In this document: one piece after another, positions 1 through 7,233 of the stretch
Layout of the letters: every line of letters starts with the position of its first letter
Numbering within the stretch: position 1 is the first letter of the stretch
From: Bacillota bacterium
GTDB taxonomy: Bacteria; Bacillota; Clostridia; Acetivibrionales; DTU013
Assembly: GCA_023435925.1 (NCBI GenBank)
Contig: JAEZLF010000120.1
Coordinates: forward strand, 1-9,373
Reading direction: 5' to 3'
DNA length: 9,373 nt
Translations under genes and position numbers: made by a program
Notes under the pieces: model-generated
Seen by the model: the letters and a program-made list of their open reading frames with translations, nothing else
What the model was told of the DNA's origin: nothing
The model's database searches: none

Positions 1-2
1 AT

Positions 3-1928
3 GTTGAGGATAACCCCGAGATCAGTGATTTTGAATATGATGCGCTCTACAGGGAGCTTGAAAAACTGGAGGAAGCCCAACCGGAACTGGTCACTCCCGA
101 ATCTCCGACACAAAGGGTAGGGGGGCAGATTTTGACGGGGTTTGACAAGGTGGAGCATGTGGTTCAGATGCAAAGTCTGAATGATGTTTTCAGCCCGGAT
201 GAGCTCATTGCCTTTGACCGGCGGGTGAGGGAAGCAATCGGTGACGAGATTGAATATGTTGTGGAAAAAAAGATTGATGGTTTATCCGTATCGCTGGAGT
301 ATGAAAACGGCATATTTGTCAGAGGATCTACCCGCGGTGACGGCTTCATAGGAGAGGATGTTACGCAAAATCTGAGAACGATTCAATCAATTCCTCTTGT
401 ACTGAGAGAAAAGATCCCTTTGCTGGAGGTCAGGGGAGAGGTCTTTATATCAAAGGATGATTTCATGGCAATGAATGAAGAACAGGAGGAGCTAGGGCAG
501 CCGCTGTTTGCTAATCCACGCAATGCAGCAGCCGGCTCACTTCGCCAGCTGGATCCGAAAATAACCGCAAAACGCAAACTGGATATTTTTCTTTTTAATA
601 TTCAAAGATTGGAGGGTAAAACAGTAGAAACCCATTCTCAAACATTGGAGCTGATGAAAAGCCTGGGCTTTAAAATAAGCCCCGGTTATAAGGTGTGCGG
701 TAGTATTGGCGAGGTATTGAAGGAAATTGAGCTTATTGGAGAAGCAAGGGGAGATTTCGGCTTTGAGATTGACGGTGCGGTAGTGAAGGTGAATTCGCTT
801 GCTCAGAGGGAGGTGCTTGGCAGCACCATTAAGACACCCAAGTGGGCTGCTGCATATAAGTATCCGGCAGAGAAAAAACAGACGCTCATCAGAGATATAT
901 GGGTCAATGTGGGTCGGACGGGAGTGCTGACACCCAATGCTGTGCTTGAACCCGTAAGACTTGCAGGAACCACCGTTAGCAGAGCGACTCTTCACAACAT
1001 GGACTATATCCGCGACAAGCAGATACGTATCGGAGACACTGTCTGGGTGCAGAAAGCAGGAGACATTATTCCGGAAGTGTTGGAGGCCGTGCCGGAGAAG
1101 CGCAACGGCAGCGAAAGGGAATTCATCATGCCGGAGAAATGCCCGGTATGTGGTGCGGAAGTTATGCGGGAAGAAGGACAAGCTGCTTACAGATGCATGG
1201 GGATAGAGTGTCCTGCCCAGTTATCCCGAAGCATTGAGCATTTTGTGTCCAGAGATGCAATGAATATTGATGGTATGGGCTCCGCCATTGTAAATATGCT
1301 GCTGGAGAAGGACTTTATCAAGGGAGTTGCGGACCTTTACTATCTACATCTCAGAAAGGATGAACTGGTTGATCTCGAGAGAATGGGAAAAAAGTCTGTT
1401 GAGAATTTGCTGAATTCCATTGAAAAGTCAAAGCAGAACAATATTGACAGGCTGATATACGGTTTCGGGATAAGAAACATCGGCCTTCGTGCGGCACAGC
1501 TGCTGGCGGAGAATTTTGAATCGGTGGATGCGCTGGCACAGGCCGGCGTAGAGAATATTAGACGGATCAATGAATTCGGAGAGATCTCGGCGCAGAGTAT
1601 TGTGCACTTTTTTAAACAGGAACAGACGACGGATACGGTTGAGAAGCTGAGAGCCGCCGGTGTCAATCTCATTAGTACGGGTAAAAGACAGGTCATAGAT
1701 AACCGATTTGAAGGGCAAACCTTTGTATTGACAGGAACACTTCCTACCTATACCAGGCCGGAAGCAAGTGAAATTATAGCCCGCTTTGGAGGAAAGACCT
1801 CCGGCAGTGTTTCAAAGAAGACAGACTATGTACTGGCGGGTGAAGAGGCCGGCAGCAAGCTGGACAAAGCCCTTCAGCTCGGTGTAAAGGTGATCGATGA
1901 GGATCAGTTCAGAAAAATGATCGAATAA
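3..1928 (+). CDS. ligA: NAD-dependent DNA ligase LigA, 5'-truncated by the window edge
   Basis: LigA seals nicks in duplex DNA during replication and repair, using NAD+ to form an enzyme-AMP intermediate. The reading frame is open from base 3, giving 641 residues. Aligning the catalytic lysine with the E. coli enzyme suggests about 25 N-terminal residues are missing. Visible in order: the NMN-binding region (PEISDFEYD, SPTQRVGG) at residues 9-41; the adenylation motif KIDG with the AMP-accepting lysine at 270-272; the OB-fold region; a four-cysteine zinc finger (C380, C383, C398, C403 of the fragment); helix-hairpin-helix repeats; and a C-terminal BRCT domain from about residue 567 (FVLTGTL, then GGK and TDYVLAG). 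A TTG at 132 could be mistaken for a start, but the 43 codons before it are clearly ligase. The gene ends at a shared terminator. Family assignment is certain; only the true start is unseen. Confidence 0.97.
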   Translation, partial: VEDNPEISDFEYDALYRELEKLEEAQPELVTPESPTQRVGGQILTGFDKVEHVVQMQSLNDVFSPDELIAFDRRVREAIGDEIEYVVEKKIDGLSVSLEYENGIFVRGSTRGDGFIGEDVTQNLRTIQSIPLVLREKIPLLEVRGEVFISKDDFMAMNEEQEELGQPLFANPRNAAAGSLRQLDPKITAKRKLDIFLFNIQRLEGKTVETHSQTLELMKSLGFKISPGYKVCGSIGEVLKEIELIGEARGDFGFEIDGAVVKVNSLAQREVLGSTIKTPKWAAAYKYPAEKKQTLIRDIWVNVGRTGVLTPNAVLEPVRLAGTTVSRATLHNMDYIRDKQIRIGDTVWVQKAGDIIPEVLEAVPEKRNGSEREFIMPEKCPVCGAEVMREEGQAAYRCMGIECPAQLSRSIEHFVSRDAMNIDGMGSAIVNMLLEKDFIKGVADLYYLHLRKDELVDLERMGKKSVENLLNSIEKSKQNNIDRLIYGFGIRNIGLRAAQLLAENFESVDALAQAGVENIRRINEFGEISAQSIVHFFKQEQTTDTVEKLRAAGVNLISTGKRQVIDNRFEGQTFVLTGTLPTYTRPEASEIIARFGGKTSGSVSKKTDYVLAGEEAGSKLDKALQLGVKVIDEDQFRKMIE

Positions 1929-1933
1929 GCAAA

Positions 1934-1963
1934 AAGCCCACAGATATGATAATCTGTGGGCTT
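1934..1963. terminator. Bidirectional rho-independent terminator between ligA and glnS
   Basis: A perfect 12-bp inverted repeat (arms 1934-1945 and 1952-1963, AAGCCCACAGAT) encloses a 6-nt loop. Read on the minus strand it is followed by a run of five U, the classic form for ending gltX-glnS transcripts. On the plus strand the downstream tract is only moderately U-rich (CCGTGTTTCT), so it is weaker for ligA. It lies 5 bases after the ligA stop and 8 bases from the glnS stop, so it probably serves both convergent genes. Confidence 0.9.
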
Positions 1964-1971
1964 CCGTGTTT

Positions 1972-3696
1972 CTATCCTTTTTTCAGTTCCTTACCCCAGG
2001 AATCCTTGAGGCCTACGGTTCTGTTGAAAACGAGTTTTTCCGGAGTGGAGTCCGGGTCGGTGCAGAAATAACCCATACGCAGGAATTGATATTGGTCGCC
2101 GGTTTTTGCGGCAGCCAGATTTGGTTCCACCTTACTGTCCGTGAGTACTTCGAGGGAGCCAGGATTGATGACGGAGTGAACATCCTCTGCTGCCCCCGGA
2201 TCCGGTACGGTAAAGAGATGGTCATAAAGGCGTATTTCGGCATTCAGCGCATGCTGTGCAGATACCCAGTGAAGTGTTCCTTTGACCTTTCTTCCATCCG
2301 GTGAATTTCCGCCTCTTGACGCTGGATCATAGGTACAATGCAACTCTGTTATGTTTCCGTCGGAGTCCTTCACAACACTCTCGCATGTAATAAAGTACGT
2401 GTTTTTCAACCGGACTTCACGGCCGGGAGCCAGGCGGAAGAATTTATTCGGAGGATTCTCCATAAAATCCTCCTGTTCGATATACAACTCACGGGTAAAG
2501 GGAACCTTCCTCGTTCCCATTTCAGGTTTTTCTGGATTATTTTCCACATCAAACCACTCAACCTGGTCCTCCGGATAATTATCGATGATTACCTTTAAAG
2601 GCCTGAGAACTGCCATCAGTCTCGGTGCTTTTACATTCAGATCTTCCCGGATGCAATGCTCCAGTAGTGCATAATCTACAAGACTGTTTGTCTTGGCAAT
2701 ACCTATCCGTTCACAGAAGTCCCTGATGGAAAACGGCGTATAGCCTCTTCTTCTGAGACCTGATAAAGTAGGCATCCTGGGGTCATCCCAGCCGGCGACA
2801 ATACCTTCGTTGACCAGTTGTAGCAGCTTTCTTTTACTCATCATGGTATAGGAAAGGTTCAACCGGGCAAATTCGATCTGACGCGGCTTGTGCTCCAGTT
2901 CAACATTATCCACAACCCAGTCATACAGCGGTCTGTGATCTTCGTATTCCAGTGAGCAAAGGGAATGGGTGATCCCTTCGATGCTGTCCTCAATAGGATG
3001 CGCAAAGTCATACATTGGGTAAATGCACCATTTATCGCCGATCCGATAGTGCTCTACCCGCATGATACGGTAAATGACAGGATCCCGCATATTGATGTTG
3101 GGCGAGGCCATATCGATTTTAGCACGAAGTACTCGCGTTCCTTCTGCAAATTCACCGGCTTTCATCCGTGTAAGAAGGTCCAGGTTTTCCTCTGCTGAAC
3201 GATTTCGGTAAGGACTCTCTTTTCCGGGTTCCGTCAAGGTTCCTCTATATTCTCTTATTTCATCGGCACTCAGATCACAAACGTAGGCAAGACCTTTCTT
3301 AATGAGTCTGACAGCGCATTCATACATGATGTCGAAATAGTCGGAGGCATAATAGAGAGCATCCCAGTGAAAACCGAGCCATTTAATATCATGCTGCATG
3401 GATTCGGCATATTCGACATTCTCCTTAATGGGGTTCGTGTCATCATAGCGCAAATTGCAGCGGCCATTGAACCGCTGGGCAGTCAGAAAGTCTATGCACA
3501 GAGCCTTGGCGTGCCCGATATGGAGATAACCGTTTGGTTCAGGGGGAAAACGAGTAGTGATGGAATCCTTATCAAACCTGCCGTTCGCAATATCCTCATT
3601 TACAAAATCATATATAAAATTTGAAACAACGCCAGCTGTCCCGTTTTCGGCGATACCATTTTCCGCTGTCTCATTGATAAATATTTCTTCAGACAT
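1972..3696 (-). CDS. glnS: Glutaminyl-tRNA synthetase (GlnRS)
   Basis: This class Ib cytosolic synthetase attaches glutamine to tRNA-Gln using ATP. The 574 residues are slightly longer than E. coli GlnRS (about 554). The nucleotide-binding signature is HIGH at residues 59-62 within PPEPNGYLHIGHAKA, and the second signature is the GlnRS-type MSKRK at 286-290. The region after it (WDDPRMPTLSGLRRRGY) and the C-terminal anticodon-binding beta-barrels (LHWVSAQHA, then FNRTVGLKDSW near the end) are characteristic of GlnRS rather than GluRS. About 20 N-terminal residues form a low-complexity extension. Its start is 1 base after the gltX stop, and its ribosome site (GGAGGA) lies inside the last gltX codons, so the two are cotranscribed and probably translationally coupled. 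GlnRS is patchy among Firmicutes, many of which use GatCAB amidation, so an old horizontal acquisition is plausible (inference). Confidence 0.97.
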   Translation of the reverse strand: MSEEIFINETAENGIAENGTAGVVSNFIYDFVNEDIANGRFDKDSITTRFPPEPNGYLHIGHAKALCIDFLTAQRFNGRCNLRYDDTNPIKENVEYAESMQHDIKWLGFHWDALYYASDYFDIMYECAVRLIKKGLAYVCDLSADEIREYRGTLTEPGKESPYRNRSAEENLDLLTRMKAGEFAEGTRVLRAKIDMASPNINMRDPVIYRIMRVEHYRIGDKWCIYPMYDFAHPIEDSIEGITHSLCSLEYEDHRPLYDWVVDNVELEHKPRQIEFARLNLSYTMMSKRKLLQLVNEGIVAGWDDPRMPTLSGLRRRGYTPFSIRDFCERIGIAKTNSLVDYALLEHCIREDLNVKAPRLMAVLRPLKVIIDNYPEDQVEWFDVENNPEKPEMGTRKVPFTRELYIEQEDFMENPPNKFFRLAPGREVRLKNTYFITCESVVKDSDGNITELHCTYDPASRGGNSPDGRKVKGTLHWVSAQHALNAEIRLYDHLFTVPDPGAAEDVHSVINPGSLEVLTDSKVEPNLAAAKTGDQYQFLRMGYFCTDPDSTPEKLVFNRTVGLKDSWGKELKKG

Positions 3697-3697
3697 G

Positions 3698-5158
3698 TCA
3701 GTTCCTCCCGCTCAATTTTTCAATTCCGATTTTAATTCTTCTCAAGGTTTCATCCTTACCCAGTATTTCTGCCAGCTCTGTTGCACCGCCCGGAGTCACA
3801 GGCTTTCCGGAAAGAGCTGTACGTATCGGCCATAGCATCTGACTATTTTTGATGCAAAGGGTTTGGACTAATTCCATCAAGGTGTTGTACAGGACGCTGT
3901 TTTCCCATGTAGTTACGCGCTCGATAACCGGCAGAGAGACTTTAAGGCTCTCTAGAGAAATTCTGAGATCGGTTTTCATTTTCTTGTGTTCATACAAGGA
4001 CAGATCGTATTCCGGAAGTTCTACCAGAAAATCAACACTGTCTGGAATACTTGTCAGTACATCTGTACGAAGCTGCAGTAGCTTGCTGATTTTAAAAAGG
4101 TCAAGGCCTGACTCGGTCAGCTCTTTGCTGTAGTATGGCGTGGCTGCCCTGTGAAATTCCTCGGGAGTCATTTTGCGGACATACTCACCATTCATCCAGT
4201 TCAGCTTATTGATATCAAATACGGCAGGAGACTTGCTGATACCGCGGATATCGAAAGCTTGCTCCAGTTCCTTCAGCGAGAAAATTTCCTGAGTTGTTCC
4301 GGGGCTCCAGCCAAGGAGTGCAACATAATTCAATATGGCGTCTATCAGATATCCCTGAGCTACCAGATCCTCAAAAGATGGATCACCGGAGCGCTTCGAC
4401 ATTTTACGTCCGTCGGGCTTAATAATTGTAGATACATGTACATAGGTCGGGATTTCCCAGCCGAAAGCCTGATACAACAGGTTGTATTTTGGAGTGGAGG
4501 AAAGGTATTCATTTCCTCTGACCACGTGGGTAATATTCATCAGATGGTCATCCACAACATTGGCAAAATTGTAGGTAGGAAGTCCGTCTGATTTTATCAG
4601 AACCTGATCCTCCAGTTCATTGTTGTCTACCGTTATAGTGCCATAGACAGCATCCTCAAAGCTGGTGCTGCCGGTATCGGGCATTCTTTGGCGGATAACA
4701 AAGCTCTCGCTTGCTGCCAGCTTCTGCTCAATTTCCTGTTTGCTGAGACTCAGGCAGTGTCTGTCATATTTATAAGCATGACCTGTTTTCTCACATTCCT
4801 CTTTCAAGGATGCAAGACGTTCCTTTGTACAGAAGCAATAATAGGCGCCACCCTTCTCAATAAGCTTCTTTCCATATTCCATATAAGAGCTTTTCCGTTC
4901 GCTCTGTATGTACGGACCGTAAGAACCACCGATATCCGGACCCTCATCATGCTTCAGGCCGGCCATCTCCAGCGTTTTGTAAATAATCTCTGTTGCCCCT
5001 TCCACATACCTTTCCTGATCTGTGTCCTCTATTCTAAGTACAAATTTTCCGCCGCTCTTTTTAGCGATAAGATATTCGTACAGGGCTGTGCGTAAATTAC
5101 CGATATGCATATATCCCGTAGGACTTGGGGCAAATCTTGTTCTGATTTCCACGGCCAT
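3698..5158 (-). CDS. gltX: Glutamyl-tRNA synthetase (GluRS)
   Basis: GluRS charges tRNA-Glu with glutamate; the product serves translation and, in organisms with the C5 pathway, tetrapyrrole synthesis. The 486 residues match the usual bacterial length. Visible motifs are FAPSPTGYMHIGN at residues 9-21 (HIGH equivalent 18-21), LRIEDTDQER, the WHxG-region equivalent in the connecting domain, and KMSKRSG from residue 252. The C-terminal helical domain contacts the anticodon. A CxC...C cluster (C108, C110, C135) matches the E. coli zinc site in spacing, but the fourth ligand position is Ser137 rather than His. The start ATG follows an AAGGAG ribosome site (5169-5174) with a rather long 10-nt gap. 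A near-consensus promoter lies upstream, and glnS follows in the same transcript. With GlnRS next door this enzyme may be restricted to tRNA-Glu, but the sequence alone does not show that. Confidence 0.97.
   Translation of the reverse strand: MAVEIRTRFAPSPTGYMHIGNLRTALYEYLIAKKSGGKFVLRIEDTDQERYVEGATEIIYKTLEMAGLKHDEGPDIGGSYGPYIQSERKSSYMEYGKKLIEKGGAYYCFCTKERLASLKEECEKTGHAYKYDRHCLSLSKQEIEQKLAASESFVIRQRMPDTGSTSFEDAVYGTITVDNNELEDQVLIKSDGLPTYNFANVVDDHLMNITHVVRGNEYLSSTPKYNLLYQAFGWEIPTYVHVSTIIKPDGRKMSKRSGDPSFEDLVAQGYLIDAILNYVALLGWSPGTTQEIFSLKELEQAFDIRGISKSPAVFDINKLNWMNGEYVRKMTPEEFHRAATPYYSKELTESGLDLFKISKLLQLRTDVLTSIPDSVDFLVELPEYDLSLYEHKKMKTDLRISLESLKVSLPVIERVTTWENSVLYNTLMELVQTLCIKNSQMLWPIRTALSGKPVTPGGATELAEILGKDETLRRIKIGIEKLSGRN
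3701..3709 (-). promoter_or_regulatory. glnS ribosome-binding site inside the gltX end
   Basis: Read on the minus strand, GGGAGGAAC immediately precedes the gltX TGA, then one base, then the glnS ATG. The Shine-Dalgarno core GGAGGA ends about 6 bases before the ATG, an ideal spacing. Because it lies in the final gltX codons, ribosomes ending gltX would uncover or reuse it, implying translational coupling of the two synthetases. Confidence 0.8.
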
Positions 5159-5247
5159 GCTCGGGTCACTCCTTCTTGTTCTGCAAACCCGGGGCTTGCA
5201 TTAGTTTTTATTAGTGAAGCTGCGAAATTGCGTAAACATTTCTTTTG

Positions 5248-5276
5248 ATTATATTATTTACAATAATATTAGTCAA
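5248..5276 (-). promoter_or_regulatory. Near-consensus sigma-A promoter for gltX-glnS
   Basis: On the minus strand, TTGACT (5271-5276) and TATAAT (5248-5253) are separated by exactly 17 bases of AT-rich DNA, one mismatch from full consensus. Transcription should begin near 5241, giving a leader of about 80 nt before the gltX ATG. The leader contains a small imperfect hairpin (5182-5200) but no T-box conserved element, so strong unregulated or growth-rate-linked expression is the simplest reading. Confidence 0.88.
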
Positions 5277-5336
5277 GAAACGGGGCAAAATGCAATTGAG
5301 CAAAATTATATTGTATTTGCGGTATGAATGGAATAG

Positions 5337-5342
5337 TATAAT
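5337..5342 (+). promoter_or_regulatory. Possible -10 element for the zinc-ribbon gene
   Basis: A perfect TATAAT lies about 85 bases upstream of the TTG start of the zinc-ribbon gene. No good -35 stands at 16-18 bases: the nearest TTG-containing hexamer, TTGTAT at 5311-5316, leaves a 20-base spacer. There is no TG dinucleotide to make an extended -10. It is a plausible weak or activator-dependent promoter divergent from gltX. Confidence 0.45.
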
Positions 5343-5372
5343 AGTAATGTAAAAGTTGCCTTGAAAATCAAA

Positions 5373-5406
5373 AAGGATTTGGTACGAATAATATGAACCG
5401 ATCCTT
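5373..5406 (+). other. Leader hairpin before the zinc-ribbon gene
   Basis: The arms AAGGAT (5373-5378) and ATCCTT (5401-5406) pair. After a one-base bulge, TGGT (5380-5383) pairs with ACCG (5397-5400) through one G-U pair, giving 10 base pairs around a 13-nt AT-rich loop. It has no U-tract, so it is not a terminator. It ends 4 bases before the ribosome site GAGAGGAG, so it could influence translation or mRNA stability. Alternatively the DNA palindrome could be a protein-binding site. Confidence 0.5.
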
Positions 5407-5426
5407 AGCTGAGAGGAGTGATGAAC

Positions 5427-5852
5427 TTGTCGGTACTGGATAATTTTACAAAAAAGGTCACTGATACTGCGAAGGCTGCTGCAAAGAAGTCCGGAAGCGT
5501 CGTTGAAGTAACCAGACTGAATATGAACATAGGTGCGGAAGAGGAAAAGGTCAGAAAAATATACACGGATATGGGAAAACAGCTTTATGAGGATTACACC
5601 GAGGGAAAGATTGTAGGAGAAAAGCTTCTGGCATACTGCGAAAAAATCGATGACATTATCAGAAACATTGATGAAATGCGGGAAAAGGTTCTGGAACTCA
5701 AAAATGTGAAGGCATGCCCGAACTGTGGAATGGTGCTGGATATTGAGATGACCTACTGCTACAAATGCGGTAAAAAGCAGGAAGAGCCTGTAATCGAAGA
5801 AGCCGTATCAGAACAAAATACACCGGAGCGCACTGCACCGGAACACGAATAA
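5427..5852 (+). CDS. Small zinc-ribbon protein of unknown function
   Basis: The product is about 141 residues, cytosolic, with no signal peptide or membrane segment. The first 90 residues are charged and probably helical, rich in Lys and Glu with heptad-like stretches (EEEKVRKIY, then IDDIIRNIDEMREKVLEL), suggesting a coiled coil. A C-terminal zinc ribbon follows (C97, C100, C111, C114; CPNC then CYKC), then an acidic tail. I know this architecture only as an uncharacterised Firmicutes type and assign no function. The start is a choice: GTG 5418 overlaps the ribosome site and ATG 5421 is only 2 bases from AGGAG, whereas TTG 5427 lies 8 bases from it and begins a short hydrophobic-polar N-terminus (SVLDNFTKKV). 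I therefore prefer TTG; ATG 5421 would add two residues. It is monocistronic, ended by a strong terminator. Confidence 0.85.
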   Translation: MSVLDNFTKKVTDTAKAAAKKSGSVVEVTRLNMNIGAEEEKVRKIYTDMGKQLYEDYTEGKIVGEKLLAYCEKIDDIIRNIDEMREKVLELKNVKACPNCGMVLDIEMTYCYKCGKKQEEPVIEEAVSEQNTPERTAPEHE

Positions 5853-5886
5853 AGGTCTCACCGGTCTGAAGCTTCTGTTTAAGAGT

Positions 5887-5925
5887 CCTGCTGTTGATTT
5901 GTGATAAATTAGCAGCAGGTTTTTT
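5887..5925 (+). terminator. Strong rho-independent terminator after the zinc-ribbon gene
   Basis: Arms 5887-5900 and 5906-5919 form a continuous 14-bp helix (CCTGCTG pairs with CAGCAGG, extended inward through two G-U pairs to TTT/AAA) with a 5-nt loop. Six U residues follow (5920-5925). It lies 34 bases after the stop codon and separates this gene from the cobT unit. Confidence 0.93.
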
Positions 5926-6025
5926 ATGTATAGGGAATTATGGCTTTCACATCTATAGTTTTCTTGTTGTTTTTTGAGGATTTTTTGGTTCTTTATCACA
6001 AGTTATACAGGCGAGTCGTAAATAC

Positions 6026-6034
6026 TGCTATAAT
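6026..6034 (+). promoter_or_regulatory. Extended -10 promoter for cobT and the corrinoid activator gene
   Basis: TGCTATAAT is a perfect extended -10 (TGnTATAAT). The -35 region at a 17-base spacing (TACAGG) is poor, which extended -10 promoters tolerate. Transcription should start near 6041, leaving a leader of about 112 nt before the cobT ATG. Between the previous terminator and this site (5926-6025) I see only T-rich DNA. Confidence 0.7.
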
Positions 6035-6040
6035 AGTGGA

Positions 6041-6152
6041 AGGAATACACCGTATCAGCAAAGATACGCGGGGATGTATGGCGGTGTGACACGGGGAGGG
6101 TCTTCGGATTCACCTCCATGCCGCACGTCATAGAAGTAAAAAAGGAGAATGA
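6041..6152 (+). promoter_or_regulatory. Hairpin-rich leader of cobT; candidate structured RNA
   Basis: The predicted 5' leader is G-rich, unlike the surrounding AT-rich intergenic DNA. Hairpin A is CGTATC (6051-6056) paired with GATACG (6063-6068) around the loop AGCAAA. Hairpin B is GGAGG (6095-6099) paired with CCTCC (6113-6117), with an inner GTC/GAT helix closed by a UUCG tetraloop. A competing long-range pairing joins ACACCG (6047-6052) to CGGTGT (6082-6087). The CCTCC arm is also complementary to the cobT ribosome site (GGAG, 6144-6147). I see neither the cobalamin riboswitch GCCACTG-type box nor a terminator U-tract. It may be a translation-level control element, but its class is not recognised. 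Confidence 0.5.
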
Positions 6153-7214
6153 ATGATGCTGCTATATAATACGCTGGAAAAAATTATGGGGCTTGATGTT
6201 CAAGCTCAGGCGGCTGCACAGAACCGTCTTGACAGCCTGACAAAGCCTCTGGGAAGCCTTGGAAGACTGGAGGAAATTGTAAAGCAAGTGGCGGGTATTA
6301 CTGGAAAGGTGCGTCCTGCCGTTGATAAGAAGGTAATTGTGATTATGTGTGCCGACAATGGAGTTGTAGATGAGGGTGTGAGTTCCTGCCCCAAAGAGGT
6401 AACGGCATCTGTGACACAGAATTTCACCCGTGGCATTACCGGAGTGAATGTGTTGAGCGCTCACGCAGGAGCAGAAATCCTTGTGGTTGATATCGGTGTC
6501 GATGCGCAGCTGGAAGCACAGGGTATTATCGATAAAAAGTTACGGTGGGGAACCGGGAATATAGCCAAAGAGCCGGCTATGTCAAGAGAAGAAGCGATTC
6601 AAGCAATGGAGGCAGGGATAGAGATTGTATATGATCTAAGCCGGAAGGGTTATAACATGCTGGGAACCGGTGAAATGGGTATTGGAAATACAACTACCAG
6701 CAGCGCAATCGCTGCAGTACTCACAAGCCAACCGCTTGAAACACTTGTTGGGCGTGGTTCAGGTCTTACCAATGAAGCGCTGGATAACAAAATAAGAATC
6801 ATCAGAAAAGCAATAGAAGTCAACAAGCCGGACGCTTCAGATCCGATAGATGTTTTATCAAAGCTCGGCGGCTTGGACATTGCGGGTCTGGCAGGATGCT
6901 ATATAGGAGCTGCCGCCTGCAGGATACCTATACTGATTGATGGCTTCATAGCAGCAGTTGCTGCACTGATTGCAGTGAAAATGAAACATGAAATTAAGAA
7001 TTATCTTATTGCGTCTCATGGTTCTGCCGAACCGGGCAGCAAGGCGGTCAATGAAGAAATGGGGCTCACACCTTTACTAATGCTTGATATGAGGCTGGGG
7101 GAAGGCTCGGGTGCTGCTGTAGCATTTCATATTGTGGATGCAGCATTTGCGGCATATGACAGGATGGGCACATTTGACGACGCCAAGATCGAACAATATA
7201 AACCACTGAAGTAG
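6153..7214 (+). CDS. cobT: Nicotinate-nucleotide--dimethylbenzimidazole phosphoribosyltransferase CobT
   Basis: CobT moves the phosphoribosyl group of nicotinate mononucleotide onto the lower-ligand base (5,6-dimethylbenzimidazole or another benzimidazole or purine), making the alpha-riboside phosphate for the nucleotide loop of cobamides. The 353 residues match the family. Supporting motifs are the N-terminal LDSLTKPLGSLGRLE, the ADNGVVDEGVSSCP loop, GTGEMGIGNTTTSSA, VGRGSGL, and ASHGSAEPGS. Near the C-terminus is LGEGSGAA, whose glutamate falls at residue 317, the same number as the catalytic Glu317 of Salmonella CobT. The start ATG is 5 bases from AAGGAG (6142-6147); a second ATG directly after it is equally possible. 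The corrinoid activator gene follows after 19 bases. No cobS, cobU, cobC or bza genes are in the window, so other assembly steps lie elsewhere or the cell salvages corrinoids. The lower-ligand preference cannot be read from the sequence. Confidence 0.96.
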   Translation: MMLLYNTLEKIMGLDVQAQAAAQNRLDSLTKPLGSLGRLEEIVKQVAGITGKVRPAVDKKVIVIMCADNGVVDEGVSSCPKEVTASVTQNFTRGITGVNVLSAHAGAEILVVDIGVDAQLEAQGIIDKKLRWGTGNIAKEPAMSREEAIQAMEAGIEIVYDLSRKGYNMLGTGEMGIGNTTTSSAIAAVLTSQPLETLVGRGSGLTNEALDNKIRIIRKAIEVNKPDASDPIDVLSKLGGLDIAGLAGCYIGAAACRIPILIDGFIAAVAALIAVKMKHEIKNYLIASHGSAEPGSKAVNEEMGLTPLLMLDMRLGEGSGAAVAFHIVDAAFAAYDRMGTFDDAKIEQYKPLK

Positions 7215-7233
7215 AATGAACGGGGGAGAAGCT

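Noticed and set aside
537..1181. A 214-codon open frame on the minus strand inside ligA
   Set aside because: It lies wholly opposite conserved ligase coding sequence and its translation resembles no family I know; it is a shadow of the ligA codon pattern.
4151..4591. A 146-codon plus-strand open frame opposite gltX
   Set aside because: It is antisense to the conserved KMSKR region of GluRS, with no ribosome site of note and no recognisable domain.
5159..5241. T-box riboswitch upstream of gltX
   Set aside because: The leader from the near-consensus promoter is only about 80 nt and lacks the T-box conserved element and an antiterminator/terminator pair.
6057..6073. Faint resemblance of the GCAAAG-TACG-GGG stretch to part of a c-di-GMP-I riboswitch
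   Set aside because: Only one short segment fits; the partner segment, the tetraloop-receptor layout and the 3' conserved helix are not present.
6041..6152. Cobalamin riboswitch upstream of cobT
   Set aside because: The leader is shorter than a full-length cobalamin riboswitch, and I cannot find the conserved GCCACTG-type box or the surrounding core.
7216..7233. Upstream ATG start for the corrinoid activator
   Set aside because: It overlaps the GGGGGAG ribosome site that is ideally placed for ATG 7234 and has no ribosome site of its own.
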